Assembly (NCBI GenBank): GCA_030272585.1
Contig: BSYQ01000007.1
Coordinates: 2,236,001 to 2,300,000, forward strand
Direction: 5' to 3'
DNA from: Bryopsis sp. KO-2023
Taxonomy: Eukaryota; Chlorophyta; Ulvophyceae; Bryopsidales; Bryopsidaceae
DNA: 64,000 nt
In this document: in pieces, positions 46,589 through 58,489 of the stretch
Position numbering within the stretch: position 1 is the first letter of the stretch
How the letters are laid out: every line of letters begins with the position of its first letter
Notes under the pieces: generated by a model
The model's database searches: none
What the model saw: the letters and a program-made list of their open reading frames with translations, nothing else
Told to the model about the DNA's origin: nothing
Position numbers and translations under genes: made by a program

Positions 46589-48450
46589 ATGTTGGCCAAG
46601 TCGACGCAGGCGAATGCCTTTCTGGCCTTCACTAAACCGTGGGATCGATCGCACCACGTCAGCCCGCAGGCGCCGCAGCAAAGGCGCTATCAAGGTGCCT
46701 TACTCGGTGGCTCCAGAGGGACCCTTCGCAGACTCACCTCAGTCGCCGACGCATCACCTGCCGCCACGGTACAAGAGCAAGATAAGAAACCCGTCATCTG
46801 GACGCAGCAATGGTGGCCCGTGCAGTTCGAGCAAAACCTCGAGACCGACCGACCCAACCGAATTCAGCTCTTGGGAAGATGGTTCGTCGCTTGGAAAGGC
46901 AAGTCGGGGGATTGGATCGTGATGGACGACGTATGCGCCCATCGGTTGGCGCCTTTGTCGGAAGGGAGGATCGAGGACGACGGAAATTTGCTCTGCGCGT
47001 ACCACGCGTGGCGGTTTGATGAAAACGGGAAATGCGTGGCAATTCCGCAGGCGGATGACGACAAGGCCAGAATCGTCGCTTGCAGCAGCCTTCGCTCCAG
47101 AGTCCAAAAGTACCCATGCAAGGTGAGCCAATGGACGATTCGTCCATGCACATGAAAATAAAATTAAAAAAACAACATCAAAGAAAAGGGGAAATGAGTG
47201 AAAGATTTAGTGCAGATGACATGCTGCTGGAAATCGACCCAAAATACACAGATTAAGCTGAAGTATTCGCTACACTTGTATTATGTTCAAAAATGGGCTG
47301 GGGTCCTGTGAGGTGCTGCCATGTCCATGAAAAAACAGATCTGTGGGGATTCTAATCGATTTCTTTTCTTTTTTTGCACCTTTGGAATTCACAGGCCTAC
47401 GGTAGCTTGTTGTGGGTTTGGCCAGATGATGCCCCAGCTGCGATAATCGACGCTGCTGCAACCCCCATTCCGATGCCGGCCTACCTTGCTGAATCCCTGG
47501 AAAAACGGGCTGAAAAGAATTTGCCAACCGGCTACACTCGAGTCCTGCCTTACGGTTACGATGTGCTGGTGGAAAATCTGTTTGATCCAGCCCATGTGGT
47601 TGTCGCTCATCATGGGCTGTTTGGGTCAAGCCGATATGATGCCCGTGCGCTGAACGCACGACAAGACGAGCCTCTAGACAATCCACACAAGGCGAACACG
47701 GTCTTGTCTTTCGAATATGATTCTCTTTCGACTGGTGGGTGGGCCCATGTGGAATACACGCTGCCAGGGTTTGTGGAGTACCGGGGTGGTGCTTCCAGGG
47801 ATGGAGAAAGATGGATTGGGCAGTTCCTGTACACAGTGCCGCTTGCTGCAGGCAAGAGTCGAGCATTCACGTTCGGTGGAAGCAATGCTTTGCTGAAGGG
47901 TGGCCTGGGTTTCCTGCCCTTGCCGATGAAGCTGTTCCCGTGGCTGCTGTGTATCAATTTCCACAATCTTTTCGACGGGGATTCGGTGTTTTTGCGGATT
48001 CAGGATATTCAGTTGGGAAAAACTAACAAAAAGACCGGGCAGTCTGGCTGGCGGAATTACTACATGCCAACTTCTGCAGATATAATGACGGCATCGTTCA
48101 GGAGATGGTTCGAAACTGAAGGTGGCGGGGGGCCAGACATGCCGAAAGGACAATCTGAATCAAAAACTTCAGCCGACGATCAAAGGGAGATGGTTTTGGA
48201 CCGATACAGCCAGCACACCAAGGAGTGCAAAGTTTGCCAGAAAGGTATGGCTTTTATGGACAGAGTGGTTGCGGTTTCGCAAGCCTGCATGGCAATGTGT
48301 TGTTTGGGGCTGTTCGTCGGAGGACCCTCCAGTTCGTCGCTTTGGAAATGGTTGATGGGGGGCCTTGCTGGAGTGTTGCTCAGGACTTGGGCCAAGAAGG
48401 AAAAGCAAAAGTTTCACTTTGTGGATTATGTCCATGCAGAGCATGATTAG
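46589..48450 (+). CDS. Pheophorbide a oxygenase-like Rieske protein (PAO/TIC55/PTC52 family, 529 aa, 2 exons)
   Basis: These plastid enzymes are Rieske non-haem iron oxygenases. PAO opens the porphyrin ring during chlorophyll breakdown, and its relatives act on other tetrapyrroles or at the envelope import machinery. Exons are 46589-47122 and 47395-48450, phase 0. The first ~60 residues are Ser/Arg/Ala/Gln-rich, like a plastid transit peptide. The Rieske centre is CAHRLAPLSEG ... CAYHAW (CxH and CxxH). The mononuclear iron site lies in ENLFDPAHVVVAHHG. Near the C-terminus a CKVCQKG (CxxC) motif, typical of the family, precedes a hydrophobic segment (MAMCCLGLFVGG and SLWKWLMGGLAGVLL) suited to membrane anchoring. 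The family is secure. Which member (PAO itself or a sister clade) cannot be decided by eye. Confidence 0.9.
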
Positions 48451-50204
48451 TAAACCGACGATCGCTGGCAGGTTTCAGTGGAATAGGGGAGTGCTTGCTT
48501 CTGGTATATGTATTTTATCTTTGCATAAAAGGGGGGCTTCTTTCAAAAAGTGAATGTGGCGCTCCTGCATCGGGGAATAGCTTGTTGGATGTGGTGTCGG
48601 ATGGCCCAGAAATCAGAAACTTGATTAAGACGGGTAGTCAGTTCGGTCGCCATGAGTCTGACTGTTCAGATAGATGCTGGTTAGGAGCAAGAGATGGTTG
48701 GAAAATCCAACCAAAAAAAAATGAAATGGTGCAGAACTAGTAGGGAATCTTGGGTGGAGGTATGACCAGGGGATGATTATGGTATGCTGTGGCATTGGAG
48801 TAGTGACAAAAACGCATGGAGGATTTCAGATAGGTGAGGGGAAGAAAAGGGAAGTCGAAGGGGGAGGAAGCTTGTCTTTTCTCTGGTGTATGAGCTTGTA
48901 AAACAGCTGTTATTCGCCGACCCAACGTTTGCAACGATGTGCAGGCACCATATAAAGGGAGGTTTCTTGGACTGTCAAGAAAACGATTTTTGAGCAAGGT
49001 GAATTCAACGAGCGTTTTGGTAACGCTCGAAGAAACGCACGCTGTCAGGCGTTGTTCTCCCATCAGTACAAATGGTACAACGCCATGCGTTCCGTTACGA
49101 ATTCGACCCTGGCTTGCTGTACATCCCCCAATTACGAGATCTGCAAGTCAGTTGAGGAAGTCAGGATCGTATCTGACAGAAACGTTTGAAATCACCCACG
49201 ACACAGTCGAGCGACGCGACGTTCACAATCGTTGTCTGGTTTGTTGCGACGGTAGTGTACTGGTAATTCAAAGCGAGTACGGGGATCGACTGCCGAAAAA
49301 TAAGCGAACAGTGAAGTATTTTTTTTGTCTCGGTCGAACGATTCCGTTTTGCCGTCTGCGCGCCGACCTATCCTGCAGCACTTGGGAGGCGTTTTCTAAG
49401 GCGTTGAAAAAAGTAGGGGGGGAAGCGCTACCTGGCGTTTCAGTTTTTAATATTGGGGGAAAGGAGGGCGTTTTGCCGAGCTGTTGAGTTTCGAGGGGTT
49501 GCGACAGGGTAGGTTCTTCTTCATTTGTTCGACGTTTCGACGGCAAGCGTCGTGCAAATCTTTTTATCGCAGGCGAGCGAGGGGCGTCATTCTCGCGAGC
49601 GGAAGTCTTCGGAGGAGTTTTTTTTTGGCGCAGGGCGGAAACGTTGGTTCGCGCATCCGCGAAAAAAAGTCGTCCTTCCAGCGACGAACTTCGCCTGGAG
49701 TTGGGTCGAGAGGAAGAGCAGGCGTCGCTCGGAAGAAAGAAACCATCTCGTGATCGACCACAGGTGCCCGTAACGACTTTCAACGACAAACCTGGCTGAC
49801 TGTTATCTCCCCCCCCCCTGCTTCGCGCCTATCCACAAGCCCCGCGGTCCAGTTCTGACAAGCGCAACCCGTACGACACGTTGCGCAGTCGGCGAGGGGG
49901 AGGCGGGTTTTTTAGACGCCGTTGTCGTCTCGTAGGTCAAGGTTTTGACGGGTTTTTGCTGGGTTTTATTTGCGTTTGGGAAGCTGTCCCAGTGGGGTGT
50001 TAATTACGAAGAGGGTTGGGCGTAACAGAAAAGGCATTCTGAGGTCGACGGAAGGCCAGAAAAGGAACGGGCGACGAACAGCGAAACCAAAACGACGAGA
50101 GAGAAAGACGTAAAAGGAAAAGTTGGGATTCTAGGTAGACGACTGACGACATTCGACAAGGAAAAAGGGCAGCATTCGCGGAGGGAACAACGGTCGCCCG
50201 TAAG
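48451..50204 (+). promoter_or_regulatory. CpG-rich upstream block before the HEAT-like gene
   Basis: From about 48990 to 50200 the base composition is much richer in CG dinucleotides than any intron in the window. A 182-residue open frame (48939-49487, plus) and overlapping minus-strand frames (49268-49789) occur here. None resembles a known protein, and long frames on both strands are expected in GC-rich DNA. I read it as a promoter/5' region, possibly with 5' non-coding exons. Confidence 0.35.
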
Positions 50205-53200
50205 ATGTCGCCTAGCAAAGTGAGCGAGTTTCCGAAGGACTTCGGTCGACTGGAGGTGGAAGACCGTCTTTGGAAAATCGCTGTATTGATGAAGGGTGCG
50301 TTATGGGTCGGGAGTTTCACGTGGCGTTAGAAAAGGGTTTTAGCAATCATGTCGACCTGCACCTTTGCCAACCCGCCAGGTTTCGGTCGTTTGTTCCTGT
50401 CAGGCCGCTTTCATCAGTTTTGAGGAGAAGCCAACGGGCAAAGGGATGCTCTTTTCACAAATTTCCTTCACAGAAATACACACACACCAAACCTTGCTTG
50501 CAGGATTCCCAAGCATAAGTTACAGAAATACCCCCAACCCCCCCAAAACACCCTTGCTTGCAGGATTCCTAGGCATAAGTTGCAGAAGTTTTTAATTGTT
50601 TTTTGGGGGGTGTCCTCTAGGGATTGAAAAGCTGGATCCCCAATCAAGGGTTCAGAAATTCAGAACGATGGCGATGGTTTTGAGGGATCTAATCCGGCAG
50701 CGAACGAAAGCCCCATTGGAAGGTTTGGAACAAATCATGGCTGAGGTGGGTCTTCAGCAACAAACTGGAAACAAACAGGCTGCAAAATCCCAATTAAATT
50801 AACCTTACTTAGTTTTATCAAAGTTTTGAAAAAAATCATCTTTTTGTCAAATTTGTACCCGGCTCTAGCTCTCGTCAAATAAGAAAAAAAAAAAAAAATT
50901 TGAAAGTGAAAAAATGAAACGGATATATAGTTTTTGGGGTTTGTTTTTTTTTGTCTGGGTAGATCTGCAAATGCATGCCTCATGCTGACAAGCTTGGAAA
51001 ATCAATTTCTTTGCTGGGGGACGTCGCTGGGATGAATGCCACCCTCGCGTTCGCTCACATGAGTGGCGAGGTTCAGGCAGGAGCCCACTGGGACGAAAGT
51101 GCAGCACAATGGGTGGTCGAAAAATTCATCCAGGATCCGTTCAAATATGCTCAAAAGTAAGTCAGCCAGTAAGTCAGCCTTCCCTCTCCCCCCCCCCCCC
51201 CCCCTGTCACACTTTCTGTTTCTTTTTGTTCTTTTCCACATACGCAAAACAAACTTGGAACCTCGAAATGAAAATCGAAAGGAACCCCATTTTTCTGGTT
51301 TATAGTTGCAGAGTTAAATGTGTTTTGGGACATTTATTCTTTATTTAAGAGATTTTTAAACACGCTGAACCACCCCATTCCGTTCCCTAATTCTTTCTTT
51401 CTTTCTTATTTTAATTTTTATTGCTAGTTGTGATATAATATAATTTTTAATTTTTTTCCGGGGTGAGGGTGAGTTGGTTGTATTCTTACACATAAACAGA
51501 TTCTTCAATTTTTTTTATTATTTTTTTCCTTCCGGCTTTTCAGACGGGCAGGTGGGGCTCATCTATGCTTTCCTGTGATCAATTCCATTGCAAGTGCGTT
51601 TTCAGATTGGAGGGAAGTCTGTGGGGTCCATCAAGCAACTCGGTACTGTTTAAAGTCGACAACCAGAATCATGCAGCAAGGTACCAAATCGAGAAGCAAA
51701 ACCACGTTTTAGGAAATAACTCAGCAGCAGAATTGAACATATGATTTAATTAATAATTTGAATTAAGAAAAGTGACAAAAAAAAGGATCTTTGCAGTTGC
51801 ATTGATCGAGGTCGTGGAGATGATTGGAAAGTGAATTTTTTTTGTCAGATATCCTGAGGCATTTTTTTTTTTTGAGTAAAAAGGGGTTTTTTGAGGGGGG
51901 GCTGCATTGATTCTGTTACAGATCGATTGACACTCCAAGGGAAGGAAGGCTTCGGGATCCTCGGGAATTGCTTGTGTGTGTTGGGGGAAAACGTAGGCAT
52001 GGAACAGCTCGAGAAATTGCTGGACTGGGCCATCGACGGAGTCAAAAAATCGACCAGCTGGGAGGTAACACATTCCGAGAGTATGGAGACCCACCACAAG
52101 AATCGTATCTTTTCCTCCCCCGGAGGAAATCGAAACATTGCCTTTCCTTTTGGTGTTGAAAACGCAGTGTCGTATCATTTGAAGTGCATGAATGATTAAG
52201 ATCGACCTTTTGGTGGTTTGATTTTTTTCCAAGCAACGTGTTTTGTTTTTTTTGCCAGACTTGACCACCGTGTGTGTGTGTTTGTTTTATCAGACACGGT
52301 ACTGGGCGATTTGCTTTTTGCAATGCGTAACTCAGATTCCATTTTCTCCCATCGACGACATAGCTCTAATTCTGAAAGGAAAGGAGCGGACCATCCATCA
52401 GGTAAATAAATCGAGAGGGGGGCAAATTGAGTTTTTTGGCGGATTTTTGAAGATTTTTTTTTTTTTTTTTTAAGGGGGGGTCCTGCTCTTTTTTTAACGA
52501 AAACTACTAGTTGGATCGATCGTTTCTTTTTTTTTTGCCCGGCAGGTGTTGCGGAATGCCCAGAGGGACTCCAATCTGAAAGTTAGGGATATGGCATATG
52601 ACGTTTACGACATTTATAAGCGACTATGGACACGGTACATTCCATCTGTCAGTCCTACGCCGGAGCCCCAGGGGTTGAATCTTGCAGGAGGACTGCAAGG
52701 TGGAGGGTAAGAGTCAAACATGCATACATTCCTGAAACATCTAGTGTTATCCATGCACAGTCAGGTGGTGGTGGGGGGGACTTCATGTTTTATGTTTTAT
52801 GTTTCATCATTTATTTATTTATTTATTGTTTTTTTTCTGCACCCCATGACCCCCCAGACAGACACACACACACACACTGTCCCCTGCAAGGAAAAAAACA
52901 AAAAGAAATTGAAACGATTTCAAGAAACTGGGTCATTCCGTTCATCCATCCACTCAAAGCGGCTGTTGATATGTATATTTTTCAGATTTAAATATTTTTT
53001 CGTATTTTACTCCTGTATGGCAACAGGATGCCCCCCATTTCCGAAGTGTCGGAGAAAATAGCAAACGTGGAGGGAGATTTGCCCCCCGAGTTCTATGCAA
53101 ACTTATACCGAGGAAAAATCACGAAGGATTGTCAAGATCCGAGGATGCCTAATACATTCGACATCAAGTCGTTGGAGAAACATAGAATTTGGGACATCGA

Positions 53201-53315
53201 GCCAAACTTTAACCCACACGCATATGACTGGAGTAACTGGGAATGGCCGATAGAGGACGAACTGGTCAAATTGCTGGAGGCTTTGAGGACAGGGGATGGT
53301 GGCACCGAAAATTGA
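50205..53315 (+). CDS. Helical HEAT/ARM-like protein of unknown function (415 aa, 8 exons)
   Basis: Exons: 50205-50295, 50621-50745, 50963-51156, 51544-51680, 51922-52064, 52294-52401, 52546-52706, 53027-53315; all phases agree. The middle reads as amphipathic helix pairs, for example KEGFGILGNCLCVLGENVG, MEQLEKLLDWAIDGV, TRYWAICFLQCVTQIPFS and VRDMAYDVYDIYKRLW, suggesting a HEAT- or ARM-type solenoid. The C-terminus is acidic and Trp-rich (IWDIEPNF, YDWSNWEWPIEDEL). No family is recognised. Exon 4 could end earlier at 51593 (GTGCGT donor, same phase), which would drop 29 codons. The start ATG follows the CpG-rich block and is the first in frame. Confidence 0.6.
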
Positions 53316-56300
53316 ACCGAGGTGTGTTTCACAACGAAAATGAAGAAAAAGAATAAGTAATTTTAAATTAATTTTTTAAAAAATTGCTGTTGAAATCATC
53401 GGCTTGCTTTTTATTCCTGATGACGCGCTGTCAGTGTTTGGAGACCGTTTGTGCTTGTTAGGATTTGAACTCAGGTCAACAGAGCTGCGCCTTTTTATCT
53501 TCCAGGGACCATTTTTTTCGAAAAAGAATGTTGATTATGTGACTGACTATGAGACTGAGATATATGCACTCGATAAAAAGTGAATTTTCACTACTTTTTT
53601 TTGGAAAATAGGCCTTTTTGTGTGTGCTCTTTGCTCGGTTGGGAGACTATTTTTATTTGTTTATTTAATTTGTTTATTTTTTGGTGTGTGTGTGTTTTCA
53701 GGTTCATGATAGACATTCTTGATTGGAGTTTCCCTGCCATCACCTTTAAGCCCAGTTTTGTGTTCAGATTTTTTTTTCTTTTTTCTTTGTTTTTTTTTCT
53801 TTCATTTCAGATAGGAATTGAACGGAGGCATACTATTTGGACAAGAAAAAAAAGGAAAAAAAAGAAAGGGAAAGAAAGAGGGATATACAGATGCGAAGAT
53901 TATGAAAAAAAAAAAAAACAGAAGAAAATCAATAAGGAGAAGTGTACTGTACGCTTCTCAAGGAAAAAAAAATTGCCATTCACGAAGGAAATATCATCCA
54001 CAGATTTTAAAAAAAAGGAAAAGATAGAAAACAAAATTGTGAAGGAAAAATCAGTGTAAAAGCAGAGGAAAAAAACAGAAAAAAACAAAGATGAATGGGA
54101 AAAAGATGATAATTGATGAATAGACAGCAGGCGTTGAATAGGGAGGTTAGAGGAGAAAAAGAAAAATTAAAAAAAGGAGAAAAAAACGACGCTTTAATAG
54201 AACCTCTGTGTGTGTGGAAATGGTACTTGTTAGAATTCAGATCTCTATTTCTTCATTTCTTTCTTTTTTTCTTTTTTTTTTTCTTTTTTTGGTTCAGCCC
54301 ATGTTATTCCTTAATTCAAAAAAAAAAAAAAAAACATTTTCGCCATAGTCTCTAGACATCTCCCACTGATCGTAGTGTTTTTCTTTAAAAAAAAGGGGGT
54401 AAAATGTAAATTGGTGTGTTTAGGTTGGTTTTTAGGTGCATCGTGGGGATTTAAAAAAAAAAAAAAATGAGCAGAAATTTTGATGGGGTAAGATTTCTGC
54501 AGAAAAAAAGTTGAAAAAAAAGAAAAACCAATTAGAAACAACCCGATACCTGATTGTAGATTTTGTAGGGCACTTTTTGAAAAAGAAAAGCAGCAGACAG
54601 TCAGACGAGAAAGATGGGAGTTTGTTTGCTGTGGGGATTTTTTGTTTTTTTTTGCCTTTATTTTTGTTTTGTAAGAAAGGGGGGGGGGGAGGGAAAGGAA
54701 AGGGAAAGGGAGGAGTGCTCGGTTGGCAAGGGTTGTTAAGAAGGGAAAAAAATTAAGTGTTTTTTCCCCTTTGTTCTCTTTTGGGTTTTTGCGTTTTTCT
54801 ATTTGGCTAGGTCTTGACCGTTCATTCTTTGGAAAGAGGGTAAAGAGCATTTGTCATCTTCGAGTGGGTTTTGGAGAAAAGGTCAAGAAAAAAAAAAAAG
54901 GAAAAAGAAAAATTGGGGGGGGGTGTTATTTTTGCAGAAAAAAAAAAGAAAAGAAACTATTCAAAGAGTGAGGGATGGGAGAAAAAAGTGTGAGAAAAGA
55001 AGGAAGTTGTAGATAAGGTAGCCGGGAAGACGAGGGGCAAAAAAAAAACCCTTCAAAACCTGGGAAAAAAAGCATGCGATTTTTTTTTCTTCTTTTTTTT
55101 GCCTAGTTTTTGTTCCCTCAAATTGTCAGGCAATTATAGTTTGGAAAGTCTTCCTCAAAAAAAAAAAAAGGGGGAAAAAAAAATAAACAAGATGGGTTCA
55201 ACGAAAAATTAAGGCAAAATTTTCTGCGATGGTGGTTGGAGGGGGAAATCGATGGAGAGTGTAAAAAATGAAACTGGGGTGACGTCCCGATTGTCATTAT
55301 GCATTATCCAATTTTTTTTTTTCTTTTTTGGGGTTCTTTTTTTGTGTGTTTTTTTTGTTCCCTTGTCTAATTTCCCTTTGGTGGTTTCTTTTTTTTTCTT
55401 AATTTTCCCCTGGGGGTTTATGGTTGTTGTAGGGAGAATGTATGTTTTTGGCATTACTGCGTGCCCTAAAATCAAGCTGGAAAGTCTTAACGATGGTTGG
55501 GCTGTGGAAATACGGGATGGAACAGGGTAATAATGTTTTTGTGAAGATGGAAATTGGTGAGGGGGGATGTATTAAAGGGGGGAAAAAAGCTTGATTGGGG
55601 TCAGGCAGGGGGGAAAGCAAAAACAAGAAAAAAGAAACAAGGAAGGAGGGGGGGGAGGGGTTGGTGAATTTTGGGAAAGCTTATATAACGAAGGAGGATG
55701 GGAAGAAAAGCTTGTAAAGAAGAGCGGGTTGAAAAGAAAAAAGCTTGTAAAGAAGGGTGGAAATGTTGTGTTTTTCTGTTTTTCAACTACAGGTTGGTAG
55801 TGTTTCTTGTAGTGGGAAAAAAAAGGAGGGAAGAGGGGGGAGTTTATGCAACACAGAAAATGTTGCAAGGATTTGTGGTAAAAACGTATATGCATGGGGT
55901 TTTGAATTTATTTTTCAAGATAGCCAACAAAGGCTTGGAAGGTTGAGGGGGAAAAACAGAAAAGCCAAAAAAAGAAAAAATATTTTTTTTTGTTTTTTCT
56001 TTTGTTTATGGGCTTGGCAGTATTTTTTTTTTTTCTTTTTCGTTTTATTTTCAAGAAAAAAAAAAAAAGAAATATTATTGCAAGAAAAAAAAAAAAAAAA
56101 TGGAGGATGATTTTCCGGAGGGAGGAAAAAAAAACACCACCTGAAACAGGGAGCGGGGTGGGTTGATGGCAAAATTTGCATTACTACTTACAGATGTTGT
56201 GTTTAAACCAAAAAAAACGTCGAAAAAAAAATCACACCATGGCTTTAAAATTATTATTCTTCTCAACAGCAAATGAAAAATTTGCGAGTGTGCATGTGTG

Positions 56301-57599
56301 TGTTTGTGTCTCTGTGTGCGTGTTATTTTTCCAGTGGGGGAAAAAAAAACTCTGGAGGGAAAGGGGGGGGGGAGGGAGGGGGGCTTCCTTTTCTAAACAA
56401 AAATACAGTATAGCGAAAACAAGCCTTCCTGGGAATTCATTTTGTCGGTCGTTTTTTTCCCCTTCGTTTTTTTGCTTCCAAGTTTTGTTGATGGATATCC
56501 GTTGAAAGAGTTTTATTGAAGTATATCCCGTTGAGAAAAGTATTTGGGAATGAAAAAAAAAAAGCCTTGGGTGACAAGGGTAGTATTTTTCCATATGTTT
56601 TTTTCAGTGTTAAATTCTCCTGAGTACAGTTGGCATTAGTCTTTCCCTCGAGAAAAAAAATCCTGGTCTGGAAAAAAAACAAATGTATATCCAGTAGGCA
56701 TTCAGCAAAAAAAGATATTGGAATTTTTTCCAATGTATTGGAATCAGGAAAGAGTAGTGTGGGAAATGAAAAGAAGAATTTTGGGAAGATGGGGTTAAAG
56801 TACAAAGAAAAAAAGAAAAGCCAAAACAAAAAAAAATCGAAAAAAAAAAAATGGAATAGATAAGTGATGGGCTACTGGATGGTGCGCTGAGACGGTGCGT
56901 TTCTAAATCCCTGTTTACGCTAATGAAAAAGCAAACAAAGAATTGTGGAGCAGCAAAGTTTGGTTGAAAAAAATATTATAAAAAAAAAAGTTAAAATGAA
57001 TACGGCGAAAGAAAAAAAAAAAAGCGGGAGTAAAGGAAAGGATTCGAAAGAAAGACAACCCTGCAGAAAATAGCTTTATGTGTTCAGTTTTCGACGGCAA
57101 AAACCGATGTAATCATCTAGTAAAGAAAATATGGGAAATATCAAAATATCTATTGTAAAGAAATACGGGAAATATCTTTTTGTAAAAAAAAGGGGGGGGA
57201 CAGAGGAATTTGTAGCCAGACATACGGCTCCTTCCGGCAATATGTGTGTTTTTTTGATTGGATGTTTTTTTGTGGAGGTCGAGGAACTCCTTCGACAGTA
57301 GTTTTCGGAATCGTTATGTGCAAAACCTCTTGGGATGCTCTAAATTTCTTGAAGGCAACGCTTTTTAAGTACCTGTACAAATGTATGTTTTTGGTATGCA
57401 GTGTAGAACATTGTTGTATTTAGTCCGCTGTTCTGTTTTGATAATGATGCCAATCACCGATGGGAGGGGAAGTGCACAGCATTTACAATTCAGGGGCAAT
57501 CGCCAGAAACAATCACAATCCAAGAAAAAGACACCACTATTTAGGAATCACGATCCGGGAAAAAGACACTACTATTTATCAGTAATAATACTTGCTTTC
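53316..57599. other. Homopolymer-rich desert
   Basis: Mostly runs of A, T and G with Lys/Phe-rich frames on both strands. It resembles 11855-17465 in texture. I see no exon-like segment until about 57600. At about 57510-57580 two 35-base units (AATCACAATCCAAGAAAAAG and AATCACGATCCGGGAAAAAG starts) are tandemly repeated. Confidence 0.5.
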
Positions 57600-57814
57600 C
57601 TGCCTTTCTGCAAGTGCTGTCGGAAATTGACAAGCCTTTTGAGTTTCTTGAGAAGAAAATCAGTGCTCCAATCAAACTCCTTCTCCCTGTACCGTATGTT
57701 TTCACCCCCAGAACCCCTCAATTTCCAGTCGACAACGGCAATTGGCTTTTGGATATGTTAGTGGTACCCCCAGTTCTTCCATCAGAGAAGTCATTGTGCG
57801 AATTTGCAGCATGA
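57600..57814 (+). CDS. Possible isolated exon, ~66 codons, unknown
   Basis: After a good polypyrimidine tract and acceptor (TTTCCTGCCTTTCTGCAAG), a frame reads LSEIDKPFEFLEKKISAP, then LLLPVPYVFTPRTPQFPVDN, then GNWLLDMLVV, to a stop at 57812-57814. Composition is protein-like and unlike the surrounding low-complexity DNA. I could not connect it to an upstream exon and do not recognise the family. It may be a remnant of a gene. Confidence 0.25.
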
Positions 57815-58489
57815 AGTTCGTTTAAAAATTAGTTGGCGGACAATCACTGGAGAACCCGCAACCAAACCAAACTGTTGCCCCTCATATACACAGAGAACTA
57901 AGCCCTGGGATTTTATTAATGCACACCCCCAATCGGCACCACTGCCAGTGAAATGCTGCAATGAAATGCTGCAGAGAAACCATCGTTTCTCAAAGACATT
58001 ACATGATCAAGTCCCAAAAGAGAAAAAAGAGGAAAAAAAAGAGGAGCAGCAGTAGCAGAAGAAGAACAGGAGAACAAAAGTGCAGAAAAAGAAATGAGAA
58101 TGAAGGAGGCAAAAAAACTCCAATGAACAAACATCCACTGCTACACTATTTTTGAAAACCCCATTCTCTGTGAAACAAACAATATCGACAAATTCATTTA
58201 AAAAACCCACTGTTGTTTTTTTCAACCTTTTTGTTTTTCTTTAAATTCATATTTAAAGAAAAATCGTCTCAAACACCCTACCCCTCCCCCCAACCCCTTT
58301 TCAAACTTCCACTCATTTCAACACCCCCCCCTCCCCGCACTTTTTCCAGAAACAGAATAAAGGGCACAAAATAAAATGGTAATTTAAAAGATAAGAACCA
58401 CTTTGGGAATTCGCCTAAAAAAGAAAAAAGGGGAGGAGATAAAGGAAAAGAAAAGAAAACAATCATGAAATTTGATGCCAGTTCGCTTG
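57815..58489. other. Intergenic, no gene seen
   Basis: AT-rich with A-runs and C-runs. It includes the 3' flank of the glycosyltransferase-like gene, whose stop is at 58490. Confidence 0.4.

Noticed and set aside
30000-48000. Transposon or retroelement remnants
   Set aside because: I searched by eye for reverse transcriptase, integrase, transposase motifs and paired long terminal repeats and saw none. The repeats are tandem or small hairpin elements.
48939-49487. 182-residue ORF upstream of the HEAT-like gene
   Set aside because: There is no family resemblance, and competing frames on the other strand in CpG-rich DNA make promoter/5' region more likely.
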